Source: Pedobacter montanisoli (lineage in GTDB: Bacteria > Bacteroidota > Bacteroidia > Sphingobacteriales > Sphingobacteriaceae). Taken from it: a stretch of 64,000 nt of DNA. Within the stretch, counting starts at the first letter, position 1. The number at the start of each line of letters is the position of its first letter. The stretch lies in NCBI RefSeq assembly GCF_022809115.1, contig NZ_JALGBH010000001.1:310001-374000 (forward strand), in the 5' to 3' direction. The notes beneath the pieces are model-generated. The model was not told the origin of the DNA. It made no database searches and worked only from the letters and a program-made list of their open reading frames with translations. Positions 35,926-45,629 of this stretch are shown here, one piece after another. A program made the translations under genes and the position numbers.

Positions 35926-36420
35926 GCGTCATGCAGAACTCCTCCTTGTATCGTCATGCTGAACTTCCCGAAATGAGTTCGGGACAGGTTGTTTCAGCAT
36001 CTTTGCTTAGCGTTGTCCCATTGAGCCTCCCGAAGTATCGGGACAAGTTGTCGAAATGTGAATGTTCCTGCAAATTAGGCTTCGACAGGCTCAGCCTGAC
36101 ACAGTCCATTTTACGTTACAACAGATTTCCTTACACCGTCATGCTGAACTTCCCGATTAAATTCGGGACAGGCTGTTTCAGCATCTTTACTTAGCGTTGT
36201 CACATTGAGCCTCCCGAAGCATCGGGACAAGTTATCGAAATGTGAGTGCCCTTCAAATTAGGCTTCGACAATCCCGATAGCTATCGGGACAGCCTGACAC
36301 AGTCTCTGTTAAGTTATTATATTTTCTCTTTGGTATGAATGTCCCTGCAAGTAAGACCTCGACAATCCCCATAGCTATCGGGACAGCCTGACAGGGCTCC
36401 TGAATTTTTGTTTCAGCATC
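35926..36420. repeat. Composite hairpin repeat cluster, about 500 bp
   Basis: This cluster has two successive rounds of the composite unit. The GTCATGCTGAAC module carries the nested CCCGA/TCGGG insert (CGAAATGAGTTCGGGACAGG, then CGATTAAATTCGGGACAGG). The TGTCACATTGAGC/CTTCGACA hairpin follows each time, with nested inserts. The spacer CAGTCCATTTTACGTTACA is conserved. From 36421 to 36561 I see no feature beyond an AT-rich leader. Confidence 0.8.
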
Positions 36421-36561
36421 TTATACAATAGGTCAAAAGACTATGGGTGTAGGTTAATAATAAAACTGTCAGAACATGCTTAGAACTTTTACGTTCTTTA
36501 AATGTTTATGGATTGTCAAGGTTTTGTGTTGAAGGATTCATACCTACAAAATATAAACAAA

Positions 36562-37275
36562 ATGAACCGTCTAATTATTGATTGGGTAAATATGCCCACC
36601 TACAATACCATCATGAGCGTTGCAGCAGGTGCTGCGCTATGTTCGGTAGCCGCTATCGGAAAAAGTATTTTATTCAATAAAGGCATCACACCTAAGGGCT
36701 GGGCAATCAATTTAGCCATTCTGGGCGCTCTACTTTTTACCACAGGGCTGCACATGACCCTTACCTGGCCACTTGCTGCCTATTTCCCGTTTGATAACAT
36801 TATTTTCGGGGAACCTTCTCTGGCCTGTGGCACACTTTGTTTAGGGCTGTCTTTTTATTTCTGGAAAAGCCGCAGCATCATTACCGAAAACATCAACATA
36901 CAGGTTAACATCGCCCGGGATTTCTACAACTTCAGGTTTCTGTTGTACGGATTAGGTGGCGCACTTATAGGCATTGGTATAGCTGGTGTACATTTCCAGT
37001 TATTTGCCGCACCTAAGGAAGAACCCATCTCTGGCATGTTTGCAGATTACCCCATGCTGGAGGCTACCGCTATCTCATGCCTGTACGCCTTTAACGGCAT
37101 TGCTTTGCTCATGATCCCCGCTATCTTAAAAAAATGGTCTTTGGGCAATTATAACATTACTTCGGCAGCTAAGATCGTATATATTCTGTTAACCTTAATT
37201 GGAGCGGTATGGATCATATTTGGCGCCATGAACTATTTTACGCATATCGGCCTTATTGTAAACACCATGAAATAG
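36562..37275 (+). CDS. DUF981 family membrane protein
   Basis: A 237-residue polytopic protein with about seven hydrophobic segments. Pattern GLHMTLTWPLAAYFPFDNII and FGEPSLACGTLCLGLSFYFW is the DUF981 hallmark. Function unknown. The ATG at 36562 (MNRLIIDWV) is chosen because the upstream residues of a longer frame are not family-like. It is 27 bp upstream of the VOC gene. Confidence 0.85.
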   Translation: MNRLIIDWVNMPTYNTIMSVAAGAALCSVAAIGKSILFNKGITPKGWAINLAILGALLFTTGLHMTLTWPLAAYFPFDNIIFGEPSLACGTLCLGLSFYFWKSRSIITENINIQVNIARDFYNFRFLLYGLGGALIGIGIAGVHFQLFAAPKEEPISGMFADYPMLEATAISCLYAFNGIALLMIPAILKKWSLGNYNITSAAKIVYILLTLIGAVWIIFGAMNYFTHIGLIVNTMK

Positions 37276-37302
37276 CCAGCAAATCTATCTTAAACAAAGC
37301 TT

Positions 37303-37875
37303 ATGAAAAAGTACATCATTACAAGTCTCATTGTAGCATTGGCGCAATTGTGCTTTGCGCAAAGTCCAACTGCATCGCCCAGGCCTTATCCGGTAAGCAT
37401 CAACCATATCGGCATTACCGTTCCAGATCTTAATAAGGCAATGGATTTTTACACCCGGGTTATGGGCTGGTACCACATCTCGGGCCCGGTACGCGTGGTA
37501 GAGGCAGATACCAAAAACCCGTTAACCAGCGTATCAATAGGCATTTACGGTAAGGGCTGGAAAGAGTTTAGGTTTGCCCATTTTTCAACCAGCAACGGGG
37601 TAGGCGTAGAAATGTTCGAGTTTAAGAACAACAAAGACAAAAGAAGCTCCAACTCTCCGTTTAGAACGGGCATCTATCATTTTGCGGTACAAGATCCGGA
37701 TGTTGAGGGTTTGGTAAAGCGCATCCTTGCCAACGGCGGCAGGCAGGTATCGCCCATTACAGAACTGGCCCCGGGCGTAAAGCCTTATAAAATGGTTTAT
37801 ATGACGGATCCCTTCGGAAATTTTATAGAGATATACAGCAATTCATACGAGTTACAGACCGAGGGTTTAAAATAG
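37303..37875 (+). CDS. Exported VOC (glyoxalase-like) protein
   Basis: A 190-residue protein with a signal peptide (MKKYIITSLIVALAQLCFA) and a vicinal-oxygen-chelate fold: INHIGITVPDLNKAMDFYTR at the first module and IYHFAVQDPDVEGLVKRI in the second. E185-type ligand is seen near FGNFIEIYSNSY. Exported VOC proteins are uncommon and the substrate is unknown. It probably shares a transcript with the DUF981 gene. Confidence 0.85.
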   Translation: MKKYIITSLIVALAQLCFAQSPTASPRPYPVSINHIGITVPDLNKAMDFYTRVMGWYHISGPVRVVEADTKNPLTSVSIGIYGKGWKEFRFAHFSTSNGVGVEMFEFKNNKDKRSSNSPFRTGIYHFAVQDPDVEGLVKRILANGGRQVSPITELAPGVKPYKMVYMTDPFGNFIEIYSNSYELQTEGLK

Positions 37876-37891
37876 TTTAGATTTAAAAGTA

Positions 37892-38182
37892 TTATCCGCT
37901 ATGGTAGGCTTTATCTAACTGTACTCTCACTTCGGGATGATCTTTCACATACCTGCTTACAAAGGGGCAATATACCATAACGGGTTTGTTCTGGCTCTTG
38001 GCATAGGCAAAGGCAAATTCTGCCAGTGCAGTAGCCAAACCCTGTCCTTTAAAAGCTTCGGGTACCAGCGTATGCATCAAAGCAATATCTTTCTTGTAAA
38101 ACCTATAACTCAGGTAGGCAATCTCATCGCCAAGGTTAATTTCAAACTGCTGTTTTTCAATATTATTTATAACTGTTGGCAT
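37892..38182 (-). CDS. YjdJ-type GNAT N-acetyltransferase
   Basis: A 96-residue minimal GNAT of the YjdJ group: the acetyl-CoA site is FKGQGLATALAEFAFAYA, followed by PVMVYCPFVSRYVKDHPE. In enterobacteria this family sits beside YjdI; here a YjdI-type gene lies 26 kb away at the window end. It is convergent with the VOC gene. Confidence 0.85.
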   Translation of the reverse strand: MPTVINNIEKQQFEINLGDEIAYLSYRFYKKDIALMHTLVPEAFKGQGLATALAEFAFAYAKSQNKPVMVYCPFVSRYVKDHPEVRVQLDKAYHSG

Positions 38183-38354
38183 CCTTAATTATTTTAAATT
38201 GAATTTAGCCTTTATTCAGCTCTTAAACCAGCCTGATCAAAATTTAATCTATCTTATCCAATCAGAGACCGCTATTTGTGGCTTGACTCTTAACTTTCCA
38301 TAAATATGAATCTCTTTTACTAACTTAAGTTTAATTGCATCAAATCAGAACAAT

Positions 38355-40880
38355 ATGGCATCTTACAACATACCCGATCAGCTAAAGGGCTTATCTCCCG
38401 AAGAAGTGAAAACATCCAGAGAGCGTTATGGCTTCAATAGAATAGAGACCATACGCCATAGTGCTTTTGAGATGCTGGTAGATATCCTGAAAGAACCTAT
38501 GCTGATCTTGCTCTTTGCAATTTCTATCATCTATGTTATTGTAGGCAATTATGGCGAGGCACTGTTCATGTTTGTGGCTATCGTTGCCGTATCGGCCATT
38601 TCATTGTATCAGGATAACCGCAGCAGAAAGGCGCTGGAAGAGCTGGAAAAACTCAACGAGCCTTTGAGTATGGTGATTAGAGCAGGTAAAGTAATCAAAT
38701 TACCCACGCATGAAATTGTGGTGGGTGATCTTTGCATTACGGAAGAAGGTAAAATGATCAATGCCGATGGGCATATTGTGCACAGCAATGATTTTTCGGT
38801 AAACGAAGCTTCTTTAACCGGCGAAAGTTTTTCGGTATTTAAAAATAGTGATTCAGATAACAACCAGGTGTACAGTGGCACCATCTCAGTTTCGGGACTG
38901 GCCGTTTTTAAAGTAGATCATATTGGCAAAGCCACCAAGATCGGGCAAATTGGCGATGCGATTACAAGCATAAAAGAAGAGAGTTCTCCTTTACAAATCC
39001 AGATCCGCCAATTTGTAAAATGGATGGGGATAGCGGGTATTATCATCTTTCTAATGGTTTGGGGCTACAGCTTTATACAAACCGGCAGTTTAGTTAGCAG
39101 TTTGTTAAACGGTTTAACCATGGCCATGTCTGTTCTTCCGGAGGAGATACCCGTAGCCTTTACAACTTTTATGGCCCTTGGCGCATGGAAATTAATGCGC
39201 GAGGGGATCATTGTTAAAAAAACCAGCATTGTTGAAACCTTAGGCAGCACAACGGTAATCTGTACCGATAAAACGGGAACCATTACAGAAAACAGCATGC
39301 AGCTCAAGAAATTGTACAATTATCCATCTGATCAGATTTTTGAGGAAGACGCGTTTAACAATCCTGCGTTATCTACCCTGATCAATTATGCCATGTGGAG
39401 CAGTGAACCCGTTCCCTTTGACCCTATGGAAAAAACGCTGCATAAAGTGTATGAAAGCACGCAAAAAGAAGATGTGCGCCGCAATTATGAGCTGTTTCAT
39501 GAATATCCTTTAGAAGGTAAACCACCCATGATGACACATCTCTTCCAAAATGCGGCTAAAGACCGCATCATTGCTGCCAAGGGAGCACCAGAGGCTATTC
39601 TTGCGGTGTCCAGGCTTTCAGATCAGGAGAAAGACAAGGTTAGAGCACAGATCACACAATTTGGCAAAGAAGGTTACCGGGTACTGGGTGTAGCCAGATC
39701 TGATTATGCAGGTAATGATTTTCCAGACAAGCAGCAAGACTTTGAATTTAACTTTTTAGGACTGGTGGTGTTTTATGATCCGCCCAAACCGGGCATAAAA
39801 GAGGTGTTTAAACATATCTATGATGCCGGGATCCAGGTAAAGGTCATCACCGGCGATAATGCAGATACCACTGCAAGCATTGCTGCACAGGCAGGTATTG
39901 TAAATACAGTCGAGGTGCAGAGCGGCAATGACCTTCAGGGCTATACCCAGGAAGCATTAATACCCATTGCCGAACGTACAGTATTATTTACCCGCATGTT
40001 TCCGGAGGCTAAGCTGGCGGTAGTTAATGCGCTAAAGAAAAAAGGCGAAGTGGTGGCCATGCTGGGCGATGGGGTAAACGATGGTCCGGCGCTTAAAGCG
40101 GCACATATTGGCGTAGCCATGGGCAATAAAGGAACAGAGATTGCAAAAGCTGCTGCCGCTTTAATCATTACCAATGATGATCTGGACAAATTGGTTGTTG
40201 GCGTGGCCGCAGGCAGGCGCATTTATGCCAACATCAAAAAAGCTATACAGTACATTATTTCCATTCATATCCCCATTATTCTTACCGTATCGCTGCCGCT
40301 GTTTTTAGGCTGGATCTATCCGCAGATCTTTACCCCCGTTCACGTTATCTTTATGGAATTGGTAATGGGTCCAACCTGTTCCATTGTTTATGAAAACGAA
40401 CCGATGGAGAAAAACACCATGCTACAGCCCCCACGAACTTTAACAGATACTTTCTTAAATCTTCGCGAACTTGCTATCAGTATCATTCAGGGGCTTGTCA
40501 TTACCGCAGGGGTGTTATTTGCCTATCAATGGGCTGTGCAACATGCCGGAGACGAAGAAAATACAAGGGCAATGGTTTTTACAACCCTGATCTTTTCTAA
40601 CATGCTCCTGAGTCTGGTTAACCGTTCTTTTCATTACAGCTTATTCAATAGCTTAAAAAACAGAAATATGCTTTTCCCTATTGTTATTGGCCTTACGTTA
40701 ATCTTGCTCTTTGCCATCTTATACATCAGGCCTTTTGCCAATTTCTTCCAATTAAAAGGATTGAGCCTGCCTGAACTAGGCATAGCCCTGCTCATTGCGG
40801 CTGTTTCTGTGCTGTGGTTTGAACTTTATAAGTTGTATAAAAGGTATTTGGTTGGTAAGGGGCAGGCTTCTTTACATTAG
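38355..40880 (+). CDS. Cation-translocating P-type ATPase (P2-like)
   Basis: An 841-residue P-type ATPase with an N-terminal cation-ATPase domain, about ten transmembrane segments, TGES at 155-158, the ion-site segment VLPEEIP near 260-266, the phosphorylation motif CTDKTGTITEN with D305 and MLGDGVNDGPAL in the hinge. The P-E-E-I-P form places it near calcium/cation P2 ATPases, not heavy-metal P1B types; there are no CPC or metal-binding N-terminal domains. Transported ion is unproven. Confidence 0.92.
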   Translation: MASYNIPDQLKGLSPEEVKTSRERYGFNRIETIRHSAFEMLVDILKEPMLILLFAISIIYVIVGNYGEALFMFVAIVAVSAISLYQDNRSRKALEELEKLNEPLSMVIRAGKVIKLPTHEIVVGDLCITEEGKMINADGHIVHSNDFSVNEASLTGESFSVFKNSDSDNNQVYSGTISVSGLAVFKVDHIGKATKIGQIGDAITSIKEESSPLQIQIRQFVKWMGIAGIIIFLMVWGYSFIQTGSLVSSLLNGLTMAMSVLPEEIPVAFTTFMALGAWKLMREGIIVKKTSIVETLGSTTVICTDKTGTITENSMQLKKLYNYPSDQIFEEDAFNNPALSTLINYAMWSSEPVPFDPMEKTLHKVYESTQKEDVRRNYELFHEYPLEGKPPMMTHLFQNAAKDRIIAAKGAPEAILAVSRLSDQEKDKVRAQITQFGKEGYRVLGVARSDYAGNDFPDKQQDFEFNFLGLVVFYDPPKPGIKEVFKHIYDAGIQVKVITGDNADTTASIAAQAGIVNTVEVQSGNDLQGYTQEALIPIAERTVLFTRMFPEAKLAVVNALKKKGEVVAMLGDGVNDGPALKAAHIGVAMGNKGTEIAKAAAALIITNDDLDKLVVGVAAGRRIYANIKKAIQYIISIHIPIILTVSLPLFLGWIYPQIFTPVHVIFMELVMGPTCSIVYENEPMEKNTMLQPPRTLTDTFLNLRELAISIIQGLVITAGVLFAYQWAVQHAGDEENTRAMVFTTLIFSNMLLSLVNRSFHYSLFNSLKNRNMLFPIVIGLTLILLFAILYIRPFANFFQLKGLSLPELGIALLIAAVSVLWFELYKLYKRYLVGKGQASLH

Positions 40881-40977
40881 GAGCTATCTTTTTATTAGCT
40901 AAAACCGCAAAGAAACAATATGCTTATTGAGGCATTTCAACTTTTTTAATACCTTAGGAAAAATTATTAAACCATTT

Positions 40978-41988
40978 ATGCGCTACTTATTTTCCTTCTT
41001 ATTTATTTTAATTAAGCTACAGATTTTTGCACAGGTAACCAAGGTAAATCCTAAAGATTTATCTGGTTCATGGATTAAGGCAGAGATCTCTTATTTAGAC
41101 GGAACGGAGTTACCTGATAACAATGTATTAAAATACAATTACATTAAATACACTTTTCAGAGCCCGGATATTCTATATGTTTCTACTGTATATAAAAATT
41201 TAGGAAATGAGAACAGGTATAAAATAAAAGGAAATATGCTTTATATTATGACTCCGGCAGATTTCGTGATCAACAGTTTCAGAATCTTTGAAATGAACAA
41301 CCAGAAACTGGTACTTTTTGAAAGTACAGGTTCAAGCCATGAAGACCCAAAAGCTTTAAAATATACTTTCTTTTCAGAACAGTACTTTAAAGACCAACTC
41401 CCTTTATCAAAAAGCGATATCTATTTGATTACAAAAAACGACACCATTTACAATACAAGTCAGAAAATATATCCCGGATTTACAGGAAACAACCTGCAAA
41501 GTTTCATGTACAACGAGTTGAGCGACAAAAAACGAAGAGAAGGAACACATATAGTGAGCTTTATTGTAAACAAAAAAGGTCAGATAGACAGTCTTAAAAC
41601 CTTAGAAAGCATAAGCCCTCAATATCAGGAAATGTTTGAGAAAGCCTTTAAAAAAACTAAAAATATGTGGAGCCCGGCATACCTAAATGGCAAACCCGTA
41701 AGTGTGCTCATGTATTGTAAATTGAAATATTATGGTAAAGAGATTATGAACGATTTCTTTAACACACAAAAAGCCAATCAAGCTTATCAGGATAAAAACT
41801 ATGAGTTAGCTATTTTTTATTACAGCGAAGCCATTGAAGTTAACCCCGAAGATACCGACAATCTATACAAAAGAGGTCTCTGCAAACAAGCTTTGGGCAA
41901 TCTGGCGGGTGCATGTGATGACTGGAAAAAAGCTGAAAAGCTGGGCAGTACGGCTACCCCGCCTCTTATACAGAAATACTGCAATTAA
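40978..41988 (+). CDS. Exported protein with TonB-C-like and TPR domains
   Basis: A 336-residue protein with a signal peptide (MRYLFSFLFILIKLQIFAQ, 1-19), a lipocalin-like N-terminal part (DLSGSWIKAEISYLDG), a TonB C-terminal-like domain near 180-250 (EGTHIVSFIVNKKGQIDSL) and two C-terminal TPR motifs (NYELAIFYYSEAIEVNPEDT). The upstream TTG in the same frame is rejected because the ATG at 40978 gives a clean signal peptide. A structural or protein-interaction role at the envelope is likely. Confidence 0.8.
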   Translation: MRYLFSFLFILIKLQIFAQVTKVNPKDLSGSWIKAEISYLDGTELPDNNVLKYNYIKYTFQSPDILYVSTVYKNLGNENRYKIKGNMLYIMTPADFVINSFRIFEMNNQKLVLFESTGSSHEDPKALKYTFFSEQYFKDQLPLSKSDIYLITKNDTIYNTSQKIYPGFTGNNLQSFMYNELSDKKRREGTHIVSFIVNKKGQIDSLKTLESISPQYQEMFEKAFKKTKNMWSPAYLNGKPVSVLMYCKLKYYGKEIMNDFFNTQKANQAYQDKNYELAIFYYSEAIEVNPEDTDNLYKRGLCKQALGNLAGACDDWKKAEKLGSTATPPLIQKYCN

Positions 41989-42124
41989 GTTTTTTAGATC
42001 TTGAATTATTTTACTGCTCAAAATTTTAAGCAAAAAATACAAAATATTTATCACAACAATTCTTGCTGATTTGGTTTTTAATTGATAATTTAGGTTACAA
42101 TACTAAACCAGACAAAACCGCTCT

Positions 42125-43351
42125 ATGCTCAAAAAAACGTTTCTTAACTTAAAAAGGAACTCTTCCTTTTTAATCTTATCTACTCTTTTTCTCTTATGTA
42201 GTGTTTCCTGTAAAAAAGATCTGTTTAACCAGAGTAAACAAGAATACAGTAATCCTGAACTTGTCAAAAGAAATGCCGAGTACCGCAAAGGTCCGCAAAT
42301 GGAGAAGGTGAGCTTCAATGCTTTCAAAACAAAAACAGACCTTAATGTTCTGGGCAGTGTAGGCAAAATGCTCACGACAGCTAACCCAAAGGCTAAAACC
42401 ATGGCCGTCAATACACCCGAAACTTATGAGGGCCTCCAGATCAATACAGACAGCGTAACCATTGTTAAAAACGGAGATCGTACCAGTTATATTTTCAGCA
42501 TTAAGCTGTCCAATCCCAGGGCTATCGTTTTCCAGAACCTAACGGTAGATGTATCTCCCGAAAGAACGCTCACTTTTATCAATACTTATGCACCGACACA
42601 AAAATGGATTGCCAAATGGCGTAGCGGAAACCCCGGAGAGTTTGAAGGCGATATCAGTGTAACCTATCTTAAATCGGCCTCAACAGCTTTGCCGAGCATA
42701 GGCTCTGCATCACCTAATAGTGAGCTTAATAAAAATTCAACGACCAAAGTAATGGGTAAAGGAGAATTACCCGGTTCGAAAGGTAAAACGATGATGGTAT
42801 TTGTTGACTGCTATACTACGACCTACTATTACATAGTTGCATATCAATGTGCCGGTGATGGGCACTGGCCGGGACAAGATTGTAACATGGACGGTGATAA
42901 GAGAGCAGGTTATCGTGTTGCGTCCCAAGATGTCACCGACTGCTATGTATGGGATGACGGAGTTGGTACAGGCGGTGGAAGTGGTGGAGGATCTGGTGGC
43001 GGAGGCGGGACTTCACCAACACCACCACCTGATTATGATCCATGCGACACTACTAACCCACCTATAGGCCCTTTGGGTGTTCACAGTGGCGCAACTGGTA
43101 CTAAACTGATGGTACACCAAAACCCAGATTGTAATTCAGTTCCACCAACGATGCCAAGCCAAGCACAACAACTGATCAATAATCTTCAGATCATAAACGT
43201 TAGGCAGATCAATTTCTTAAGTGATCCTGCAAATGGAACTGTGGTTATGGAACTGAGCGATTATTTGGATGCACAAAATCATACTCTTGATGCTTACAAT
43301 TACGCAAGATGGGGGAGTAGCTTATCTAACCGCAAACAGCCCGCAGATTAA
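42125..43351 (+). CDS. Lipoprotein with papain-like domain, N-terminal part (frameshifted)
   Basis: The first 408 codons of a gene interrupted by a frameshift. A lipobox (LLCSVSCKKD) follows an N-terminal hydrophobic stretch; a beta-rich region then runs to about 270 and a Gly-rich linker (GTGGGSGGGSGGGGG) to about 300, with a Cys-containing region after it. The frame leaves the coding path at a run of five G (43311-43315): dropping one G joins NYARWG directly to VAYLTANSP of the next frame. The remaining 12 codons after that point are a random tail. Confidence 0.7.
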   Translation: MLKKTFLNLKRNSSFLILSTLFLLCSVSCKKDLFNQSKQEYSNPELVKRNAEYRKGPQMEKVSFNAFKTKTDLNVLGSVGKMLTTANPKAKTMAVNTPETYEGLQINTDSVTIVKNGDRTSYIFSIKLSNPRAIVFQNLTVDVSPERTLTFINTYAPTQKWIAKWRSGNPGEFEGDISVTYLKSASTALPSIGSASPNSELNKNSTTKVMGKGELPGSKGKTMMVFVDCYTTTYYYIVAYQCAGDGHWPGQDCNMDGDKRAGYRVASQDVTDCYVWDDGVGTGGGSGGGSGGGGGTSPTPPPDYDPCDTTNPPIGPLGVHSGATGTKLMVHQNPDCNSVPPTMPSQAQQLINNLQIINVRQINFLSDPANGTVVMELSDYLDAQNHTLDAYNYARWGSSLSNRKQPAD

Positions 43352-44042
43352 TATCTATCAGTTCTTAACAAAGTTCTTTCCTTATGGACCTGACCTAATA
43401 GCCGATGCAGAGCCAAATAACTGGACAGATCCTGACAATGAGATCCTAAATGATCTCGATCAAACCGTTTATCAAGAATATCAGGATGGACAGCCCTGGC
43501 CAACCATTGACCGCCAGACCATAATTCAATTTGAGGATTTTGTTGAAATGAGGAATAAACCCAATAGCACTGTTAAAGAAAGTTGCCTTGTACTTGCGAA
43601 AGAACAATTGGGAAAAGCTGGTTATACCTGTTCTGGGTGGTTACCAGGCAGTCAAACTTTTTCAATCTATACTGAACAGAATGGAGTTAATCAATCCAAA
43701 ACCAAGCAGGCCATTAGTTACATTATTAGTTCATTGCAGCAAAAAATACCTGTACTAATTGGAGTAGATAATCGAGCTGGCGCTCCACCTGAAAACTTGG
43801 ATAATTCAACTGATCATTATGTGGTAATTGTTGGCATGGGCACAGATGACAAAGGCAAATATTTCCAGTTTGTCGATAGTGCCACCTCAAACCGGTCTCA
43901 AGGTGCAAGTTTTAGCAACAGGCTTTACTACAATGCTACAACTGGTAAAATCACAGGAAAGACAGCTGTAGTTAATTATCGAAACTATCCAGGTATGCAC
44001 GACTATATAGTGACACAGGTTAGAAAAAGCATAAAAAAATAG
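43269..44042 (+). CDS. Papain-like (C39-like) domain, C-terminal part of the frameshifted gene
   Basis: This frame supplies the C-terminal half of the preceding lipoprotein. Genuine coding sequence probably starts near 43316, not at its nominal ATG. A papain-like fold is suggested by C106 in KESCLVLAKEQLG, H183 in STDHYVVIVGMG and D203 in FVDSATSN (numbered from the ATG at 43269), a C39-like Cys-His-Asp arrangement. It ends 3 bp before a small secreted protein gene. Peptidase or amidase activity is inferred from the motif pattern only. Confidence 0.7.
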   Translation: MHKIILLMLTITQDGGVAYLTANSPQINIYQFLTKFFPYGPDLIADAEPNNWTDPDNEILNDLDQTVYQEYQDGQPWPTIDRQTIIQFEDFVEMRNKPNSTVKESCLVLAKEQLGKAGYTCSGWLPGSQTFSIYTEQNGVNQSKTKQAISYIISSLQQKIPVLIGVDNRAGAPPENLDNSTDHYVVIVGMGTDDKGKYFQFVDSATSNRSQGASFSNRLYYNATTGKITGKTAVVNYRNYPGMHDYIVTQVRKSIKK

Positions 44043-44045
44043 AAG

Positions 44046-44660
44046 ATGAAAAAGTTTGTTTTAATATTCATTTGTTCTTTAGCCTTCAACATTTGTTGGG
44101 GCCAAAAGCCCGTCAACAACTCCGATCAGGAGGGCATCAAAAATACAATAATTGAATTTTTAAGATGGTATAAGCAACAGGCAACACAACCTGTTGAAAC
44201 CATTGATACGACAAAACTGCGTAATTATATAATTGAGTGGCAGGAGATCGATACCCTTATAAAGCCAACTGTTAATATGATTGCTGTTGAAAACTATTTA
44301 GATCGCTTAAGAGCCAGTCATTGTCTCTCTGAAACGTTTATCAATAATCTAAGGCAATATCACCAAAAAATAAAAAGTGAACTAAAACTTGTTAAAGCCT
44401 CGCCCAAAAGTGATGGGATCTATTCTATCCCCGGTTTAAACTTTGATGTTGTTTTTGGAAGTTTTGAACCAGAAGGAATTTACGATCGCTACAAATCAGG
44501 CATTTTTAGGAGAATTTCAATCGTACACAATAAGGCCATTGTCCAGTTTTATATACCTCAGTCCTCTACTTATTCCAATCTAAAGATGCTTTTTACCTTA
44601 ACAAAAGAAAAGGGCCGTTGGCTTATTGACTATATCGGCTATTACCATAATCACCCTTAG
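44046..44660 (+). CDS. Small secreted protein, DUF3828-like
   Basis: A 204-residue protein with a signal peptide (MKKFVLIFICSLAFNICWG). The segment IKNTIIEFLRWYKQQ resembles the start of DUF3828 domains. It begins 3 bp after the papain-like gene, so the two are translationally coupled, the spacing typical of effector/immunity or enzyme/inhibitor pairs. A partner role is hypothesis only. Confidence 0.65.
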   Translation: MKKFVLIFICSLAFNICWGQKPVNNSDQEGIKNTIIEFLRWYKQQATQPVETIDTTKLRNYIIEWQEIDTLIKPTVNMIAVENYLDRLRASHCLSETFINNLRQYHQKIKSELKLVKASPKSDGIYSIPGLNFDVVFGSFEPEGIYDRYKSGIFRRISIVHNKAIVQFYIPQSSTYSNLKMLFTLTKEKGRWLIDYIGYYHNHP

Positions 44661-44706
44661 TTGACACATAATTAAAACAAGAATTGAAGGTAGAGATTAA
44701 GAAGTT

Positions 44707-45156
44707 ATGAAAACGTATTTTAAACCTTTTTTGATAATTATAGCAGGATTTATCTTTTCCTGCAAGCAAAAATCATTGGAATTTATCAAGCTGGATCAAT
44801 TTACGAGAGTTGATACTATAAAAGGTGGAAGCAGAGCAAACCTGTACAAAGAAGATTATTTTATAGTCAATAACTATAAAGATGATCTTAATAGTGAAAG
44901 AATAATTGATAGCTCAATGTACAAAAGCAGAGATAAGGAATTGTATAAATATACCGAATATAAGATTATCGTTTATAGGGCTTCTGAAAAAGCAAATATT
45001 GATCACCTAAGAGAAAATCCAGCAGATTTTGATAATGGAGATTTTGATAACAACAAAGTCTTTGTATATATATGGCGCAATGGCACTTGGTCTGGAAAAT
45101 ACAAGTATAAAAACAGACAATCAGTCGAGGCCCAAGAAATGATACGAGAAGATTAA
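44707..45156 (+). CDS. Tandem lipoprotein paralogue, copy 1
   Basis: A 149-residue lipoprotein; the lipobox is IFSC, followed by KQKSLEFIKLDQF. It is first of three tandem copies of equal length that all end in EAQEMIRED. The C-terminal half differs from copies 2 and 3 (IIDSSMYKSRDKELYKYTEY). No known domain was recognised. Confidence 0.75.
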   Translation: MKTYFKPFLIIIAGFIFSCKQKSLEFIKLDQFTRVDTIKGGSRANLYKEDYFIVNNYKDDLNSERIIDSSMYKSRDKELYKYTEYKIIVYRASEKANIDHLRENPADFDNGDFDNNKVFVYIWRNGTWSGKYKYKNRQSVEAQEMIRED

Positions 45157-45168
45157 GGCCAAAATTTA

Positions 45169-45618
45169 ATGAAAGCCTTTCTAAAAACCTTTGTTTTTCT
45201 GCTGCTCACACTGGTGTTTGCATGCAAGGAGAAATCTTTAACTTTTTCAAAGTTAGATCAGTTTTCAAAGATAGACACTATAAAAAGGGATGGGAAAACC
45301 ATACTCTTTAAAACAGATTGCTATATCGTTTACAATTATAAGGACAATCTTCAAAATGAGCGAACAGTTGACAGCTTTGCCTATAAAAACAGAGCTAAAG
45401 ATCTGGCAAATTATACAGGTTATACTATAGTGATGTACAAACACTCAGATAAAACCGATATTGATAATTTGGAGATTAACCCCAAAGATTTTGATAATTA
45501 TACTTTTGATAACGATCAGATTTTTACTTATTTATGGGGCGGTGGCACATGGACGGGGAAAATGAAATTTAAAGGTAGAGAAACAGTGGAAGCCCAGGAA
45601 ATGATACGGGAAGATTAA
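45169..45618 (+). CDS. Tandem lipoprotein paralogue, copy 2
   Basis: A 149-residue lipoprotein with lipobox LVFAC and KEKSLTFSKLDQFSK. The signal peptide (MKAFLKTFVFLLLTLVFAC) differs from those of copies 1 and 3. The C-terminal half (VDSFAYKNRAKDLANYTGYT) is almost identical to copy 3. The spacing to copy 1 is 12 bp. Confidence 0.75.
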   Translation: MKAFLKTFVFLLLTLVFACKEKSLTFSKLDQFSKIDTIKRDGKTILFKTDCYIVYNYKDNLQNERTVDSFAYKNRAKDLANYTGYTIVMYKHSDKTDIDNLEINPKDFDNYTFDNDQIFTYLWGGGTWTGKMKFKGRETVEAQEMIRED

Positions 45619-45629
45619 GCTAAATTTTA

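Noticed and set aside
43269..43315. Separate gene start at 43269 with a hydrophobic leader
   Set aside because: The residues are an out-of-frame reading of the upstream gene, and joining by one base gives an uninterrupted protein.
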